From an uncultured Rikenellaceae bacterium (GTDB lineage: Bacteria; Bacteroidota; Bacteroidia; Bacteroidales; Rikenellaceae), in NCBI GenBank assembly GCA_947037995.1, contig CAMQUV010000003.1, positions 1-19,478 on the forward strand: a DNA stretch of 19,478 bases, read 5' to 3'. Under the pieces are notes generated by a model. It worked only from the letters and a program-made list of their open reading frames with translations, ran no database searches and was not told the origin of the DNA. Positions within the stretch are counted from its first letter, which is position 1. Every line of letters begins with the position of its first letter. Positions 8,038 through 16,025 of the stretch are shown piece after piece. A program made the position numbers and the translations under genes.

Positions 8038-9534
8038 ATGAAAAAAATAACTCAATATATTAAATTACTCTCGCTCACAGTTGCATCTGCTGCACTTGTA
8101 ACATCGTGTAGCGACTTTCTTGACACCCATTCAAGTAGTACGGTGTCTACCACAACTGCAATTATGTCCTACTCGGATGCTAAGAATGCGCTTGCAGGGG
8201 TTTATGATGGACTACAAGGAAACTCTGACAATGTCACTTACTACGGCGCTCGTATGGTGTACTACGGTGATGTTAAAGGTGACTGGATGCAAGCACGTAC
8301 GCTTGGAAAAAGAACTTCGTCTACTTATGAAATGAACTTCGTAGCCGATAACGCACCTGTAATCTGGAGCCACCCATATGCTGTTATTCGTAGAGCTAAT
8401 AACCTAATTCAAGCTATTGACGGCGGTAAAGTTACTGATGCTAAACAATCATCTATTGATAACGTCAAAGGACAAGCGCTTGCTGTTCGTGCTCTTTGCC
8501 ATTTTGACCTTCTCAGAATGTACTCTAAATCTTACCTTAACGGTGCGGATGCTAATGCACAATACTCGGGAATACCTATTATTCTTAAGCCTACTCTTAC
8601 TGCTACTGAAACTACTGAATCTAAATCTGGACGTAACACTATTAATGAAGTGTACGCTCAAGTTATCAAAGACCTTGAAGAAGCATCTATTCTTATGGAT
8701 GTAAAGCCTGTCACTGGTTACTTTAACAAATGGGGAGCACAAGCGCTTCTTAGCCGTGTTTACCTTCAGAAAGGTGATAATGCTAAGGCACTTGCGGCAG
8801 CTGAGGCTGTAATTGCAAGCAAAGCTTACTCTCTTTGGGATGATGATGAATATGCGACTGTTTGGAGCAAAGGTGGTAACTCGGAGCTAATATTCGAAAT
8901 TGTCAATTTCGATTCTAGTGACTGGACTGACCGTGAAGGACTTTCTTATCTTATCAGCCAAAATGGTTATGATGACTATATGCTTACCAAAAAAGCTACC
9001 GATTACTTCAAAGCTAACCCTAATGATATCCGTGTATCTGCAACTATTCCTACTTCTGATTTCAATGTTGTAAACTATGGTTTACCTTCATTTGATGGTG
9101 ATAAAGTTTGGTGTGCTAAATACCCTGGACGCGAAGGTGGTTCTGACTTCCGTGTGAATAACATTTATGTTCTTCGCCTTTCTGAAGTCTATCTTAATGC
9201 TGCGGAAGCTGCTGTGAAACTCGGTAACACTTCTAAAACTGAAGAATACTTTAATGCAACCTACGAACGTTCGGGTAACCCTGAAATCGCGAACCCTACA
9301 CTTGACCAAGTTCTTGAAGAAAGAGCAGTTGAACTTCTTGGCGAAGGACAAAGATTCTTTGACCTTATGAGAAATAATAAAACTGTTGATAGAACTCTTC
9401 GTTATGGATACCCTTCACTTAGTAAAGAATCAACTGTATTCACTAGAGACTACTTTAGAGCAATACTTCCGATTCCTAAATCTGAAATTGATACAAATCC
9501 TGTTATCGCTAAACAACAAAACCCTGGTTACTAG
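8038..9534 (+). CDS. SusD/RagB-family outer-membrane lipoprotein
   Basis: SusD-type proteins are surface lipoproteins that bind the nutrient and close over the SusC barrel. The 498-residue protein has a lipoprotein signal peptide with lipobox VTSC (Cys24 lipidated) followed by SDFLD, the classic SusD N-terminus. The helical tetratricopeptide-like core includes VRALCHFDLLRMYSKSY and NNIYVLRLSEVYLNAAEAAV, and the C-terminus ends IPKSEIDTNPVIAKQQNPGY, which is the family's usual ending. Length is typical. It lies 68 bases after the SusC frame, so the two are very likely co-transcribed, and it ends at a strong terminator. No glycoside hydrolase, sulfatase, peptidase or sensor gene is beside the pair, so the substrate cannot be inferred. 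Confidence 0.95.
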   Translation: MKKITQYIKLLSLTVASAALVTSCSDFLDTHSSSTVSTTTAIMSYSDAKNALAGVYDGLQGNSDNVTYYGARMVYYGDVKGDWMQARTLGKRTSSTYEMNFVADNAPVIWSHPYAVIRRANNLIQAIDGGKVTDAKQSSIDNVKGQALAVRALCHFDLLRMYSKSYLNGADANAQYSGIPIILKPTLTATETTESKSGRNTINEVYAQVIKDLEEASILMDVKPVTGYFNKWGAQALLSRVYLQKGDNAKALAAAEAVIASKAYSLWDDDEYATVWSKGGNSELIFEIVNFDSSDWTDREGLSYLISQNGYDDYMLTKKATDYFKANPNDIRVSATIPTSDFNVVNYGLPSFDGDKVWCAKYPGREGGSDFRVNNIYVLRLSEVYLNAAEAAVKLGNTSKTEEYFNATYERSGNPEIANPTLDQVLEERAVELLGEGQRFFDLMRNNKTVDRTLRYGYPSLSKESTVFTRDYFRAILPIPKSEIDTNPVIAKQQNPGY

Positions 9535-9599
9535 TTATTAAACTACACACTTATCTTATAAATTATACGCTTTTTTTGGCGGATTAATTTAAATAAATC

Positions 9600-9634
9600 G
9601 CCCCCGTGAATAGAAATATTCTCGGGGGCTTTTT
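9600..9634 (+). terminator. Rho-independent terminator after the SusD gene
   Basis: A 13-bp stem with one T-T mismatch (9600-9612 with 9617-9629, GAAA tetraloop) contains a run of six G-C pairs and is followed by five T. It lies 66 bases past the SusD stop and before the lipA promoter. Confidence 0.9.
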
Positions 9635-9644
9635 AATGACTTTA

Positions 9645-9676
9645 ATTGCTTTTGTCGCTTTTTTTTATTATCTTTG
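9645..9676 (+). promoter_or_regulatory. Promoter of lipA-lipB
   Basis: TATCTTTG at 9669-9676 is a full -7 match. ATTG at 9645-9648, 20 bases upstream, is a near match to the -33 TTTG. The leader would be only about 20 bases, which argues for the ATG at 9706 as the lipA start and against the TTG at 9646, which lies upstream of the transcription start. Confidence 0.65.
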
Positions 9677-9705
9677 AACCAATAAGAAAAAATATACAAA
9701 CTTTA

Positions 9706-10572
9706 ATGCCAGATAAAGCGCAACCAAATGCGTGTAATAAACCCGTCCGAAAACCCTCGTGGCTGAAGATGAGCCTACAAAACACGCCGCAATATGCCGA
9801 AGTCTCTTCGCTCGTAAAACAACACAACCTTAACAACATTTGTTCCAGCGGTAAATGCCCGAACATTACTCAGTGCTGGAATAATCGTGTTGCTACATTT
9901 ATGATTGGAGGCGATACCTGCTCGCGCGCTTGCAAATTCTGTGCTACCAATTCTGGGAAACCATCCCCACTAGACCAAAACGAACCTATCAAAATTGCTC
10001 GCTCTGTCAAAATTATGAAGCTCAAACACGCCGTAGTTACAGCCGTAACACGCGATGATTTGGCTGATGGCGGCGCACAACATTGGGTCAATACAATTAA
10101 GGCTATGCAACAAGAAGCTCCTGATACAACTATCGAGGTGCTTATTCCTGACTTTAATGGTGTCAAACGTTTGCTCGAGATGATTGTCGATGCGCAACCG
10201 CACATTATTGGACATAACATCGAGACTGTCGAACGCATCACGCCGCTTGCTCGCTCGAGGGCGACATATCGTGGGTCGCTCGAGGTTTTAAGGGTTCTGG
10301 CTGATTTGGGTGCCGACACGAAGAGTGGACTAATGGTTGGTCTGGGTGAGACTTCTGAGGAGGTGATACAGACTTTACGTGATTTATACTCGGTGGGTGT
10401 TAGAAGGGCGACAATTGGTCAATACTTGCAGCCAACAACGAAGCATTTGGAGGTTGCGGAATATATTACGCCAGATGAGTTTGATAGATATGCCAAGGAG
10501 GCAACAGAAATAGGATTCACACATATATTTAGCGCTCCACTTGTACGGTCGAGTTATATGGCTGAATTATAA
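9706..10572 (+). CDS. lipA: Lipoyl synthase
   Basis: LipA is a radical SAM enzyme that inserts two sulfurs into protein-bound octanoyl groups, making the lipoyl cofactor of 2-oxoacid dehydrogenases and the glycine cleavage system. The 288-residue protein shows both iron-sulfur sites: the auxiliary cluster cysteines C46, C51 and C57 (CSSGKCPNITQC) and the radical SAM cluster CSRACKFC (C72, C76, C79). The C-terminal RSSY motif, whose serine ligates the auxiliary cluster, is at 281-284. I chose the ATG at 9706 because the upstream in-frame TTG at 9646 precedes the predicted transcription start. lipB follows 23 bases later, so the two steps of lipoylation are encoded together. Base composition of the coding strand changes from C-rich to G-rich near base 10250, inside the gene. 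Confidence 0.97.
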   Translation: MPDKAQPNACNKPVRKPSWLKMSLQNTPQYAEVSSLVKQHNLNNICSSGKCPNITQCWNNRVATFMIGGDTCSRACKFCATNSGKPSPLDQNEPIKIARSVKIMKLKHAVVTAVTRDDLADGGAQHWVNTIKAMQQEAPDTTIEVLIPDFNGVKRLLEMIVDAQPHIIGHNIETVERITPLARSRATYRGSLEVLRVLADLGADTKSGLMVGLGETSEEVIQTLRDLYSVGVRRATIGQYLQPTTKHLEVAEYITPDEFDRYAKEATEIGFTHIFSAPLVRSSYMAEL

Positions 10573-10595
10573 TATTAAGGAAATTGATTAACAGA

Positions 10596-11252
10596 ATGAA
10601 TACACAGGATTTAGGGAAAATATCTTATGGAGCCGCGCTAGAGGTTCAAGAGCAGCTTTTCGGGGCGGTTTTGGAGGGAGATATGGACAGTTCTGCGATT
10701 TTGTTCTGTGAGCATAAACACGTTTATACGTTGGGGCGAAGTGGAGATATGGCAAATATGCTGATTAACGAGCAGATGTTGGAGAGAGTAGGGGCTGAGT
10801 TTTTCAAGACCAATAGGGGAGGTGATATAACATACCACGGACCGGGGCAAATTGTCGTTTATCCGATACTTAATTTAGGGCAATTTGCGTTGTCATTGAG
10901 GGGGTATATCGAATTGCTCGAGCAATGTGTTATAGATACGATTGCAAAGTGGGGAGTGATAGGCGAAAGAATGGTGGGAGCAACGGGAGTGTGGATTGAG
11001 GGTAATAGAAAGATATGTGCGCTGGGCGTAAAGGCTTCGAGAAATGCGACTATGCACGGGCTGGCGCTTAATGTGACTACTGATTTGAAGTATTTTGACT
11101 ATATTAATCCTTGTGGATTCACTGATAAACAGGTTACTTCGCTCTCTAAAGAGATAGGATATGTCGGAGATGAAAACGAATTGTATGCGGAGGTTAAATT
11201 GAGGCTTGAAGAGGCACTTTTGAGTGCGCTGGCCGATAGGATGATAGATTAA
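10596..11252 (+). CDS. lipB: Octanoyl-[acyl carrier protein]-protein octanoyltransferase
   Basis: LipB moves octanoate from acyl carrier protein to the lipoyl domains that LipA then sulfurates. The 218-residue protein has the family signature RGGDITYHGPGQIVVYP (74-90) and the catalytic pair Lys146 (in ICALGVK) and Cys173 (in INPCG), corresponding to K135 and C169 of the E. coli enzyme. I prefer the ATG at 10596. A TTG at 10584 in the same frame adds only four residues. It is the second gene of the lipAB operon, and no terminator is visible before recJ. Its codons differ from most neighbours, with more GGG/GGA Gly and TTG Leu. Confidence 0.95.
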   Translation: MNTQDLGKISYGAALEVQEQLFGAVLEGDMDSSAILFCEHKHVYTLGRSGDMANMLINEQMLERVGAEFFKTNRGGDITYHGPGQIVVYPILNLGQFALSLRGYIELLEQCVIDTIAKWGVIGERMVGATGVWIEGNRKICALGVKASRNATMHGLALNVTTDLKYFDYINPCGFTDKQVTSLSKEIGYVGDENELYAEVKLRLEEALLSALADRMID

Positions 11253-11411
11253 AGTTGAGTGAATTGTGGCGGATTGAGGTTAGTGTGGTGGGGGAATGTA
11301 CGTATTAGGATAAACTAAAGAGGGTGGTTGTAGGAGACTGTAAAAGATTAATAAATAATTTTACGAGGATTAGACAAAAAATGAAAAGAATAAATAAAAA
11401 AAATAAATACA

Positions 11412-13175
11412 ATGCACGCATCAAAAAACTGGGTTACTGCCCCAGGCGGCGAGAGTGATATTGTCAACGAAATTTCTGTTGATAATAGAATCTCACCAAT
11501 ACTGGCTAACCTGCTCATTCAACGCGGCATAGACACTCCTCAGAGAATCAACGAATTCTTTAACCCATCGCTCGAAAAGCTCCACGACCCCTATCTTATG
11601 CAAGATATGATGGTCTCGGTACGTAGAGTGGAACAAGCGATTGAAAAGGGCGAAAGAATTATGATTTACGGAGACTATGACGTCGACGGTATAACAGCCG
11701 TGTCACTAGTTTACCTGTTTCTCAAACAGTACACACCTAATATCTCATATTATATCCCTGATAGGTATGTTGAGGGATATGGAATATCGCAAAAGGGTAT
11801 TGACTATGCCTTTGATAACAATGTGAAACTTATTATAACACTTGATTGTGGGATAAAAGCTGTCGATAAAGTCGCCTATGCCAAGACCAAAGGTATTGAC
11901 TTTATTATCTGCGACCACCATCTTCCGGGGGAAGAATTGCCTGCGGCTGTGGCCGTACTCGACCCCAAAAGAACTGATTGCAACTACCCATTCAAAGAGC
12001 TCTCGGGCTGCGGTGTTGGATTTAAATTAGTGCAGGCCTACTGCCAATTTAAAGATATACCATTTGAAACTATCGTGCCGCTACTTGACCTTGTGGTGGT
12101 GAGTATTGCTTCGGATATCGTCCCTATTGTTGACGAAAATAGAATCTTAGCGCACTATGGGCTAATTCAACTTAACTCAAATCCTAACAAAGGACTCAAA
12201 GCCATTATACTATCGTCGAGCCTTAATCATCCTCTTGAAATTGATGATATCGTCTTTAAAATTGGACCGCGTATCAATGCAGCGGGACGTATGGAGATTG
12301 AAATCGACCCAGATGACCCCAAAGCACAAAGCGGTGGGCGTACTGCGGTGAGACTACTTACAGCGCCGACTGATGAACTCGCTATGAGTTATGTTACCAA
12401 AATCAATGAGACTAACGTCGAACGTATTACGGTTGATAGGAATATCACGCTGGAAGCCCACGAGCTTGTTGCCAAGACTTTCTCGAAAGATTCGCGCAAA
12501 CCAGTCGTTATCTATAATCCTGAATGGAAAAAGGGAGTTGTCGGAATCGTTGCCTCAAGGTTGATTGAGACGTTCTACCGCCCAACTGTCGTGCTTACGC
12601 ACTCTAATGGTATGATTACCGGTTCTGCTCGCTCTATCGTCGGATTCGACCTGTACCAAGCTGTGGAACACTGCTCGGATTTGCTCGAAAACTTTGGAGG
12701 ACATACATACGCCGCCGGACTTACACTCCGCGAAGAAAATCTGGAGAAATTTAAAGCTAAGTTTGAAAAATTTGTCGAAGAAAATATCACGGATGAAACG
12801 CTAGTCTCGCAAGTCGATATCGACGCCGAAATTTTACTGACTGACGTGACACCGCAATTCTGTGATGAACTAGATATGCTACAACCATTTGGGCCGGGGA
12901 ACGTTATGCCTGTCTTTGCTATTAATAAAGTGGGGCGATTTATTAGGCCAATGAAAGTTGGGCGAAACCAAGCTCACCTTAAAATGGATATTCCTACTGG
13001 ACCAAACTATTATAATACACTTTCGGCAATCGCATTTTCGATGGCTGACCAGCACGGTGATAACATTATTAGGGGACTAGAGGTGGATTTGTGCTTCTGT
13101 ATTGTCAAAAATTATTTCCACTCCACACCCAAACCGCAACTCCGTATCAAAGATATTAAGCTCTCACAACAATAA
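11412..13175 (+). CDS. recJ: Single-stranded-DNA-specific exonuclease RecJ
   Basis: RecJ degrades single-stranded DNA 5' to 3' in recombination, mismatch and base-excision repair. The 587-residue protein carries the DHH-family metal-binding motifs in order: DYDVDG (88-93), LDCG (144-147) and CDHH (167-170). The DHHA1 motif GGHTYAAG follows at about 429-436, and the C-terminal region is an OB-like nucleic-acid-binding domain. Length is normal for RecJ. The ATG at 11412 follows an A-rich stretch with no Shine-Dalgarno motif. The 159 bases after lipB hold no clear terminator or consensus promoter, so read-through from lipAB is possible. Its stop codon lies two bases before the -33 element of the rpsO promoter. 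Confidence 0.96.
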   Translation: MHASKNWVTAPGGESDIVNEISVDNRISPILANLLIQRGIDTPQRINEFFNPSLEKLHDPYLMQDMMVSVRRVEQAIEKGERIMIYGDYDVDGITAVSLVYLFLKQYTPNISYYIPDRYVEGYGISQKGIDYAFDNNVKLIITLDCGIKAVDKVAYAKTKGIDFIICDHHLPGEELPAAVAVLDPKRTDCNYPFKELSGCGVGFKLVQAYCQFKDIPFETIVPLLDLVVVSIASDIVPIVDENRILAHYGLIQLNSNPNKGLKAIILSSSLNHPLEIDDIVFKIGPRINAAGRMEIEIDPDDPKAQSGGRTAVRLLTAPTDELAMSYVTKINETNVERITVDRNITLEAHELVAKTFSKDSRKPVVIYNPEWKKGVVGIVASRLIETFYRPTVVLTHSNGMITGSARSIVGFDLYQAVEHCSDLLENFGGHTYAAGLTLREENLEKFKAKFEKFVEENITDETLVSQVDIDAEILLTDVTPQFCDELDMLQPFGPGNVMPVFAINKVGRFIRPMKVGRNQAHLKMDIPTGPNYYNTLSAIAFSMADQHGDNIIRGLEVDLCFCIVKNYFHSTPKPQLRIKDIKLSQQ

Positions 13176-13177
13176 AA

Positions 13178-13209
13178 TTTGCATCGGGTTACTTTTTTTA
13201 CTATCTTTG
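13178..13209 (+). promoter_or_regulatory. Promoter of rpsO
   Basis: TTTG at 13178-13181, 20 bases, then TATCTTTG at 13202-13209 is a full match to the Bacteroidetes consensus, directly behind recJ. The leader would be about 45 bases. Confidence 0.8.
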
Positions 13210-13259
13210 CCCCCTCAACGACACAAAACAATTTTTTATAACACATAACAAAAACTAAA

Positions 13260-13544
13260 ATGACCTACCTTTCAGCTGAAAAAAAGCAAGAGCTTTTTAC
13301 AAAACACGGAAAGTCTAACACGGAAAAAACTATTGACACAGGTTCGCCTGAAAGCCAAGTAGCCCTGTTTTCATACCGTATCAGCCACCTTACTGGACAC
13401 CTTAAAAAAAATCACAAAGACTTTGCAACGCAACGCTCACTCCTCAAACTTGTTGGAAAAAGACGTAGCCTTCTTGACTATCTTAAGAAAAATGATATCG
13501 AAAGATATCGCGCAATCGTGAAAGAACTCGGACTACGTAAATAA
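13260..13544 (+). CDS. rpsO: 30S ribosomal protein S15
   Basis: S15 binds 16S rRNA early in assembly of the small subunit and contacts the large subunit. The 94-residue protein has the S15 features: TGSPESQVALFSYRI, SHLTGHLKKNHKDF and the conserved core RSLLKLVGKRRSLLDYLKK, ending ERYRAIVKELGLRK. Length is close to the usual 89. The ATG at 13260 lies in an A-rich context without a Shine-Dalgarno motif. The gene has its own strong promoter and terminator, so it is a single-gene unit. I did not find a clear structured autoregulatory leader; the upstream 45 bases are mostly A-rich and look unstructured. Confidence 0.97.
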   Translation: MTYLSAEKKQELFTKHGKSNTEKTIDTGSPESQVALFSYRISHLTGHLKKNHKDFATQRSLLKLVGKRRSLLDYLKKNDIERYRAIVKELGLRK

Positions 13545-13592
13545 TTGCACATTGTTATTCTATTAAATTATAGCATAATAACTGCAAAATAT

Positions 13593-13640
13593 AAATCCCC
13601 AACACTGCTTATATGCACGTGAAGGGGATTTTTTTCTTTC
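13593..13640 (+). terminator. Rho-independent terminator after rpsO
   Basis: AAATCCCC (13593-13600) pairs with GGGGATTT (13624-13631). Further pairing is possible inside the loop (CAC with GTG, TGC with GCA), and an unbroken T run follows to 13635, then a pyrimidine-rich tract. It lies 49 bases past the rpsO stop. Confidence 0.85.
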
Positions 13641-13695
13641 CTTCTCTTTTTTTTCTTGTCCAATAAAATATTTCCCTCAATAAAAACCTTCTATA

Positions 13696-14319
13696 ATGAT
13701 TATTCCCTGCACCTATTTTGGAAATATTGAATGGTTCTGGACACTTTTGCAAGGGGCCGAAATCGAAGCTCACGAAAATTTCCCTAAACAAACACTGCGT
13801 AACCGCGCCGAACTCCTTAGCGATAAAGGAAGACAGAAAATTACCGTGCCTATAAAATGGACACACGGAGAGAAAATTAATGTGCAAAATGTTATCATCG
13901 ATAACTCCGAAAGATGGAGGACGATTCACCTCAATTCTATCCAAAGCTATTACGCTTACGCGCCGTACTTTGAACACTACTTCCACCTCGTCGAAAATCT
14001 CCTCGCCAAACAACATAATCTACTGTTTGACCTCTGTATAGAATCTACTCAACTGATTCTAACTGCGCTAAAACTCAATGAGAAGGTAAATCTTACCAGC
14101 CAATTTTCGAACCTAAATACTATCGAATTTGGTAAGTCAGGACTAAACCCCACAAACTCAGGATTCCAATCAATGGAATACTATCAAGTGTTTTCGGAGA
14201 AACTACCATTTGAGAAAAACCTCTCAATGCTAGACTACTTATTCTGTGTCGGCCCCGTAGGTTTAGAGAATTTTGTGGCAAACCATCGTGGGATTATCAC
14301 TGCACCTATTATCAAATAA
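13696..14319 (+). CDS. WbqC-family protein
   Basis: This 207-residue protein matches the WbqC-like family, found widely in Bacteroidetes and named after an O-antigen locus gene. Its biochemical role is not firmly established. Visible hallmarks are the start CTYFGNIEWFWTLLQGAE, the block HENFPKQTLRNRAELLS with KITVPI, the motif SIQSYYAYAPYFEHY at about 80-95, and the C-terminal MLDYLFCVGP, which normally lies near the end of the family. The remaining dozen residues (to PIIK) are an extra tail and fall inside the overlap with the convergent membrane-protein gene. The ATG at 13696 sits 56 bases after the rpsO terminator. No clear consensus promoter was found, and there is no terminator before the opposing gene. 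Confidence 0.85.
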   Translation: MIIPCTYFGNIEWFWTLLQGAEIEAHENFPKQTLRNRAELLSDKGRQKITVPIKWTHGEKINVQNVIIDNSERWRTIHLNSIQSYYAYAPYFEHYFHLVENLLAKQHNLLFDLCIESTQLILTALKLNEKVNLTSQFSNLNTIEFGKSGLNPTNSGFQSMEYYQVFSEKLPFEKNLSMLDYLFCVGPVGLENFVANHRGIITAPIIK

Positions 14320-15284
14320 GGATAATACGTTATGGCGCGCCATAATAGCGCTATTAATGCTATCGAACCTACACTAGTTACTGTTATAGGCAATATATCA
14401 GATAGGAAATTTGTGAAGATATATTCCGCAAAACCACTTCCACCAGGAGTTGGCGAAACTATCATTGGCACCCACATTGTTACTTGTCGGGCGAAAACCA
14501 ATAAGTGGTCTGAAATAGAAAAAAATGCCATAAAAATCACACCGCCAACCATAAATCTTGAACACCAAGAAAGTGACGTTGCTAAAAATGCTTTCAACCA
14601 AAAAACTTTTGGGAAACTACGCAACTCCCTAGATGATATTACTATGTCCTCTGCGGCTTTTGCAGCCCCAACTTTCCAACGGCGTAGTACCTTCCACGAG
14701 AAAACTTTTATCAAGACCCATTTCAATCCCCTCGGTTTGAAAAATAATCCGTATGCTAAAGCTGCTGTCAAAAGCAATTTTACTCCATAGCCTGTAATTA
14801 TTAACCATATTACAGAACCAGCTGCTTCAAAGGCAAATAGTTCCGCGTATCCAACTAGTAGTATAACGAGTGGTAGCGCTATAACGAAAAAAAACTCATC
14901 GAAAAATGCTGTGAGCATTACCATTGTCGCTGACCGACCCACACTGATTCCCTCTTTGTTCAAGAAAACTACCGCAACGGAGGTCCCACCTATTGTTGAT
15001 GGCGTTATTGCCGACGTAAATTCCCACAACATTATAACGCGGAAAGCCTTTTTCCAAGTTAATTTCTCGCCGCACAACAGCTTGATGCGCCACATATAAC
15101 CAATGTCTCGAAGGGCCATAAATCCAAAAGCTGCCAATATGTATAGAGCGGCCATCGGGGTGAAGTTGAAATGTTGTAGCGCTGCTATGTCTATCTCGTT
15201 GTAAAACATATAGGCCACCACTCCTAGCGATATAATTACTGGTATTAAAATTTTCCAATATGGAACTCTTTTGTTATCTTGCAC
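14235..15284 (-). CDS. Lysylphosphatidylglycerol synthase TM/flippase-like membrane protein
   Basis: The 349-residue protein is an inner-membrane protein of the LPG synthase TM region family (also called flippase-like or UPF0104). It has hydrophobic segments near residues 10-27, 43-64, 120-145, 155-182, 228-255 and 300-335. The diagnostic blocks are ITPSTIGGTSVAVVFLNKEG and SPTPGGSGFAEYIF followed by LWRAITYYPYLIIGAVII. It has only the membrane half, without the C-terminal aminoacyl-transferase domain of MprF, so the substrate is unknown. The start is a GTG at 15284. The next in-frame ATG would remove most of the first membrane segment, and an upstream in-frame TAA closes the frame at 15309-15311. 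Its 3' end overlaps the WbqC gene by 85 bases tail to tail, and its start faces queG. Confidence 0.85.
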   Translation of the reverse strand: MQDNKRVPYWKILIPVIISLGVVAYMFYNEIDIAALQHFNFTPMAALYILAAFGFMALRDIGYMWRIKLLCGEKLTWKKAFRVIMLWEFTSAITPSTIGGTSVAVVFLNKEGISVGRSATMVMLTAFFDEFFFVIALPLVILLVGYAELFAFEAAGSVIWLIITGYGVKLLLTAALAYGLFFKPRGLKWVLIKVFSWKVLRRWKVGAAKAAEDIVISSRELRSFPKVFWLKAFLATSLSWCSRFMVGGVIFMAFFSISDHLLVFARQVTMWVPMIVSPTPGGSGFAEYIFTNFLSDILPITVTSVGSIALIALLWRAITYYPYLIIGAVIIPRWFATKFSKPTGPTQNK

Positions 15285-15299
15285 GATATAATTACAATT

Positions 15300-16025
15300 A
15301 TGGATAAATTAAAGTACAAATATAGCAATTTATTTGACGGATTCGCGGTTTTACCTGCTGAAACTCTTGATGTTGATGCGCAATATTTGCGTGAGTGGCT
15401 GGAGTGCGGTAAAAATGCAGATATGAAATATATGGAGGCTTTTCCGCGTCACGACCTTAATCAAATTTTGCCTGGGGCTAAAAGTGTTATTGTGGTCGCA
15501 AAATCCTATCGCAATAACCAACGAACTCCAGGACGTGCTCTTTATGCTTGCGGTGCTGATTATCACAAAACTCTCAAAAAACTATTGTGGAATTTAGCTC
15601 GAGATTTGACAGAACTTTATCCCAGCGCCAACTTTAGGGCTGTTGTGGATACTGCTCCGGCGTTGGAGAAAGCGTGGGCTGTGCGTGGGGGATTGGGTTT
15701 TCGTGGGCGTAACTCATTGGTAGTCAATCCGAAACTCGGAAGTTATTTTAATATTGGCTTGCTTGTTTCTGATGTCGAATTGCCGATTGTATATTCTGAA
15801 AAGAGCAGCGATAGTGGTGATTTACCTACTAGTTGCGGTGCTTGCCGTTTATGTATTGACAGTTGTCCTATGTGTGCAATCGGCGATAATTCGACTGTTG
15901 ATGCTCGTTTATGTATATCGTATCACACAGTCGAGCGCGCTCGTTTTGAGGGGCGTTCAATATCAATGTGTGGTTGGGATTACGGGTGTGACGAGTGTCA
16001 GATTGTCTGTCCTTTCAACGGATAA
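15300..16025 (+). CDS. queG: Epoxyqueuosine reductase, short form
   Basis: QueG reduces epoxyqueuosine to queuosine in tRNA, using a cobalamin cofactor and two [4Fe-4S] clusters. Visible are the catalytic-acid motif VDTAP (Asp117) with LEKAWAVRGGLGFRGRNSL, the first cluster motif CGACRLCIDSCP (C179, C182, C185, C189), then C205, C224 and the second motif CDECQIVCP (C230, C233, C237). The protein stops four residues after the last cluster cysteine, at 241 residues. Typical QueG proteins run from about 310 to 380. Neither other forward frame beyond 16025 looks like a QueG tail, so this is not a simple frameshift. I start at the ATG at 15300; a TTG at 15279 adds seven residues. All recognised catalytic and cluster residues remain, so the enzyme may still work. 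Confidence 0.88.
   Translation: MDKLKYKYSNLFDGFAVLPAETLDVDAQYLREWLECGKNADMKYMEAFPRHDLNQILPGAKSVIVVAKSYRNNQRTPGRALYACGADYHKTLKKLLWNLARDLTELYPSANFRAVVDTAPALEKAWAVRGGLGFRGRNSLVVNPKLGSYFNIGLLVSDVELPIVYSEKSSDSGDLPTSCGACRLCIDSCPMCAIGDNSTVDARLCISYHTVERARFEGRSISMCGWDYGCDECQIVCPFNG
15317..15324 (-). promoter_or_regulatory. -7 box for the flippase-like gene, inside queG
   Basis: On the minus strand this reads TATATTTG, a full -7 match, 32 bases upstream of the GTG start at 15284. It lies within the first ten codons of queG. No -33 TTTG is visible at the right distance, so the promoter is plausible rather than certain. Confidence 0.4.

Noticed and set aside
9646..9705. TTG at 9646 as the lipA start
   Set aside because: It lies upstream of the predicted transcription start and within the -33 region. 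The ATG at 9706 fits LipA homology.
13609..14016. 135-residue minus-strand frame opposite the WbqC gene
   Set aside because: It runs across the rpsO terminator T tract and opposite well-supported WbqC motifs.
14332..14790. 152-residue plus-strand frame opposite the flippase-like gene
   Set aside because: The minus-strand protein has clear family signatures and membrane segments over the same bases. The plus frame shows no recognisable features.
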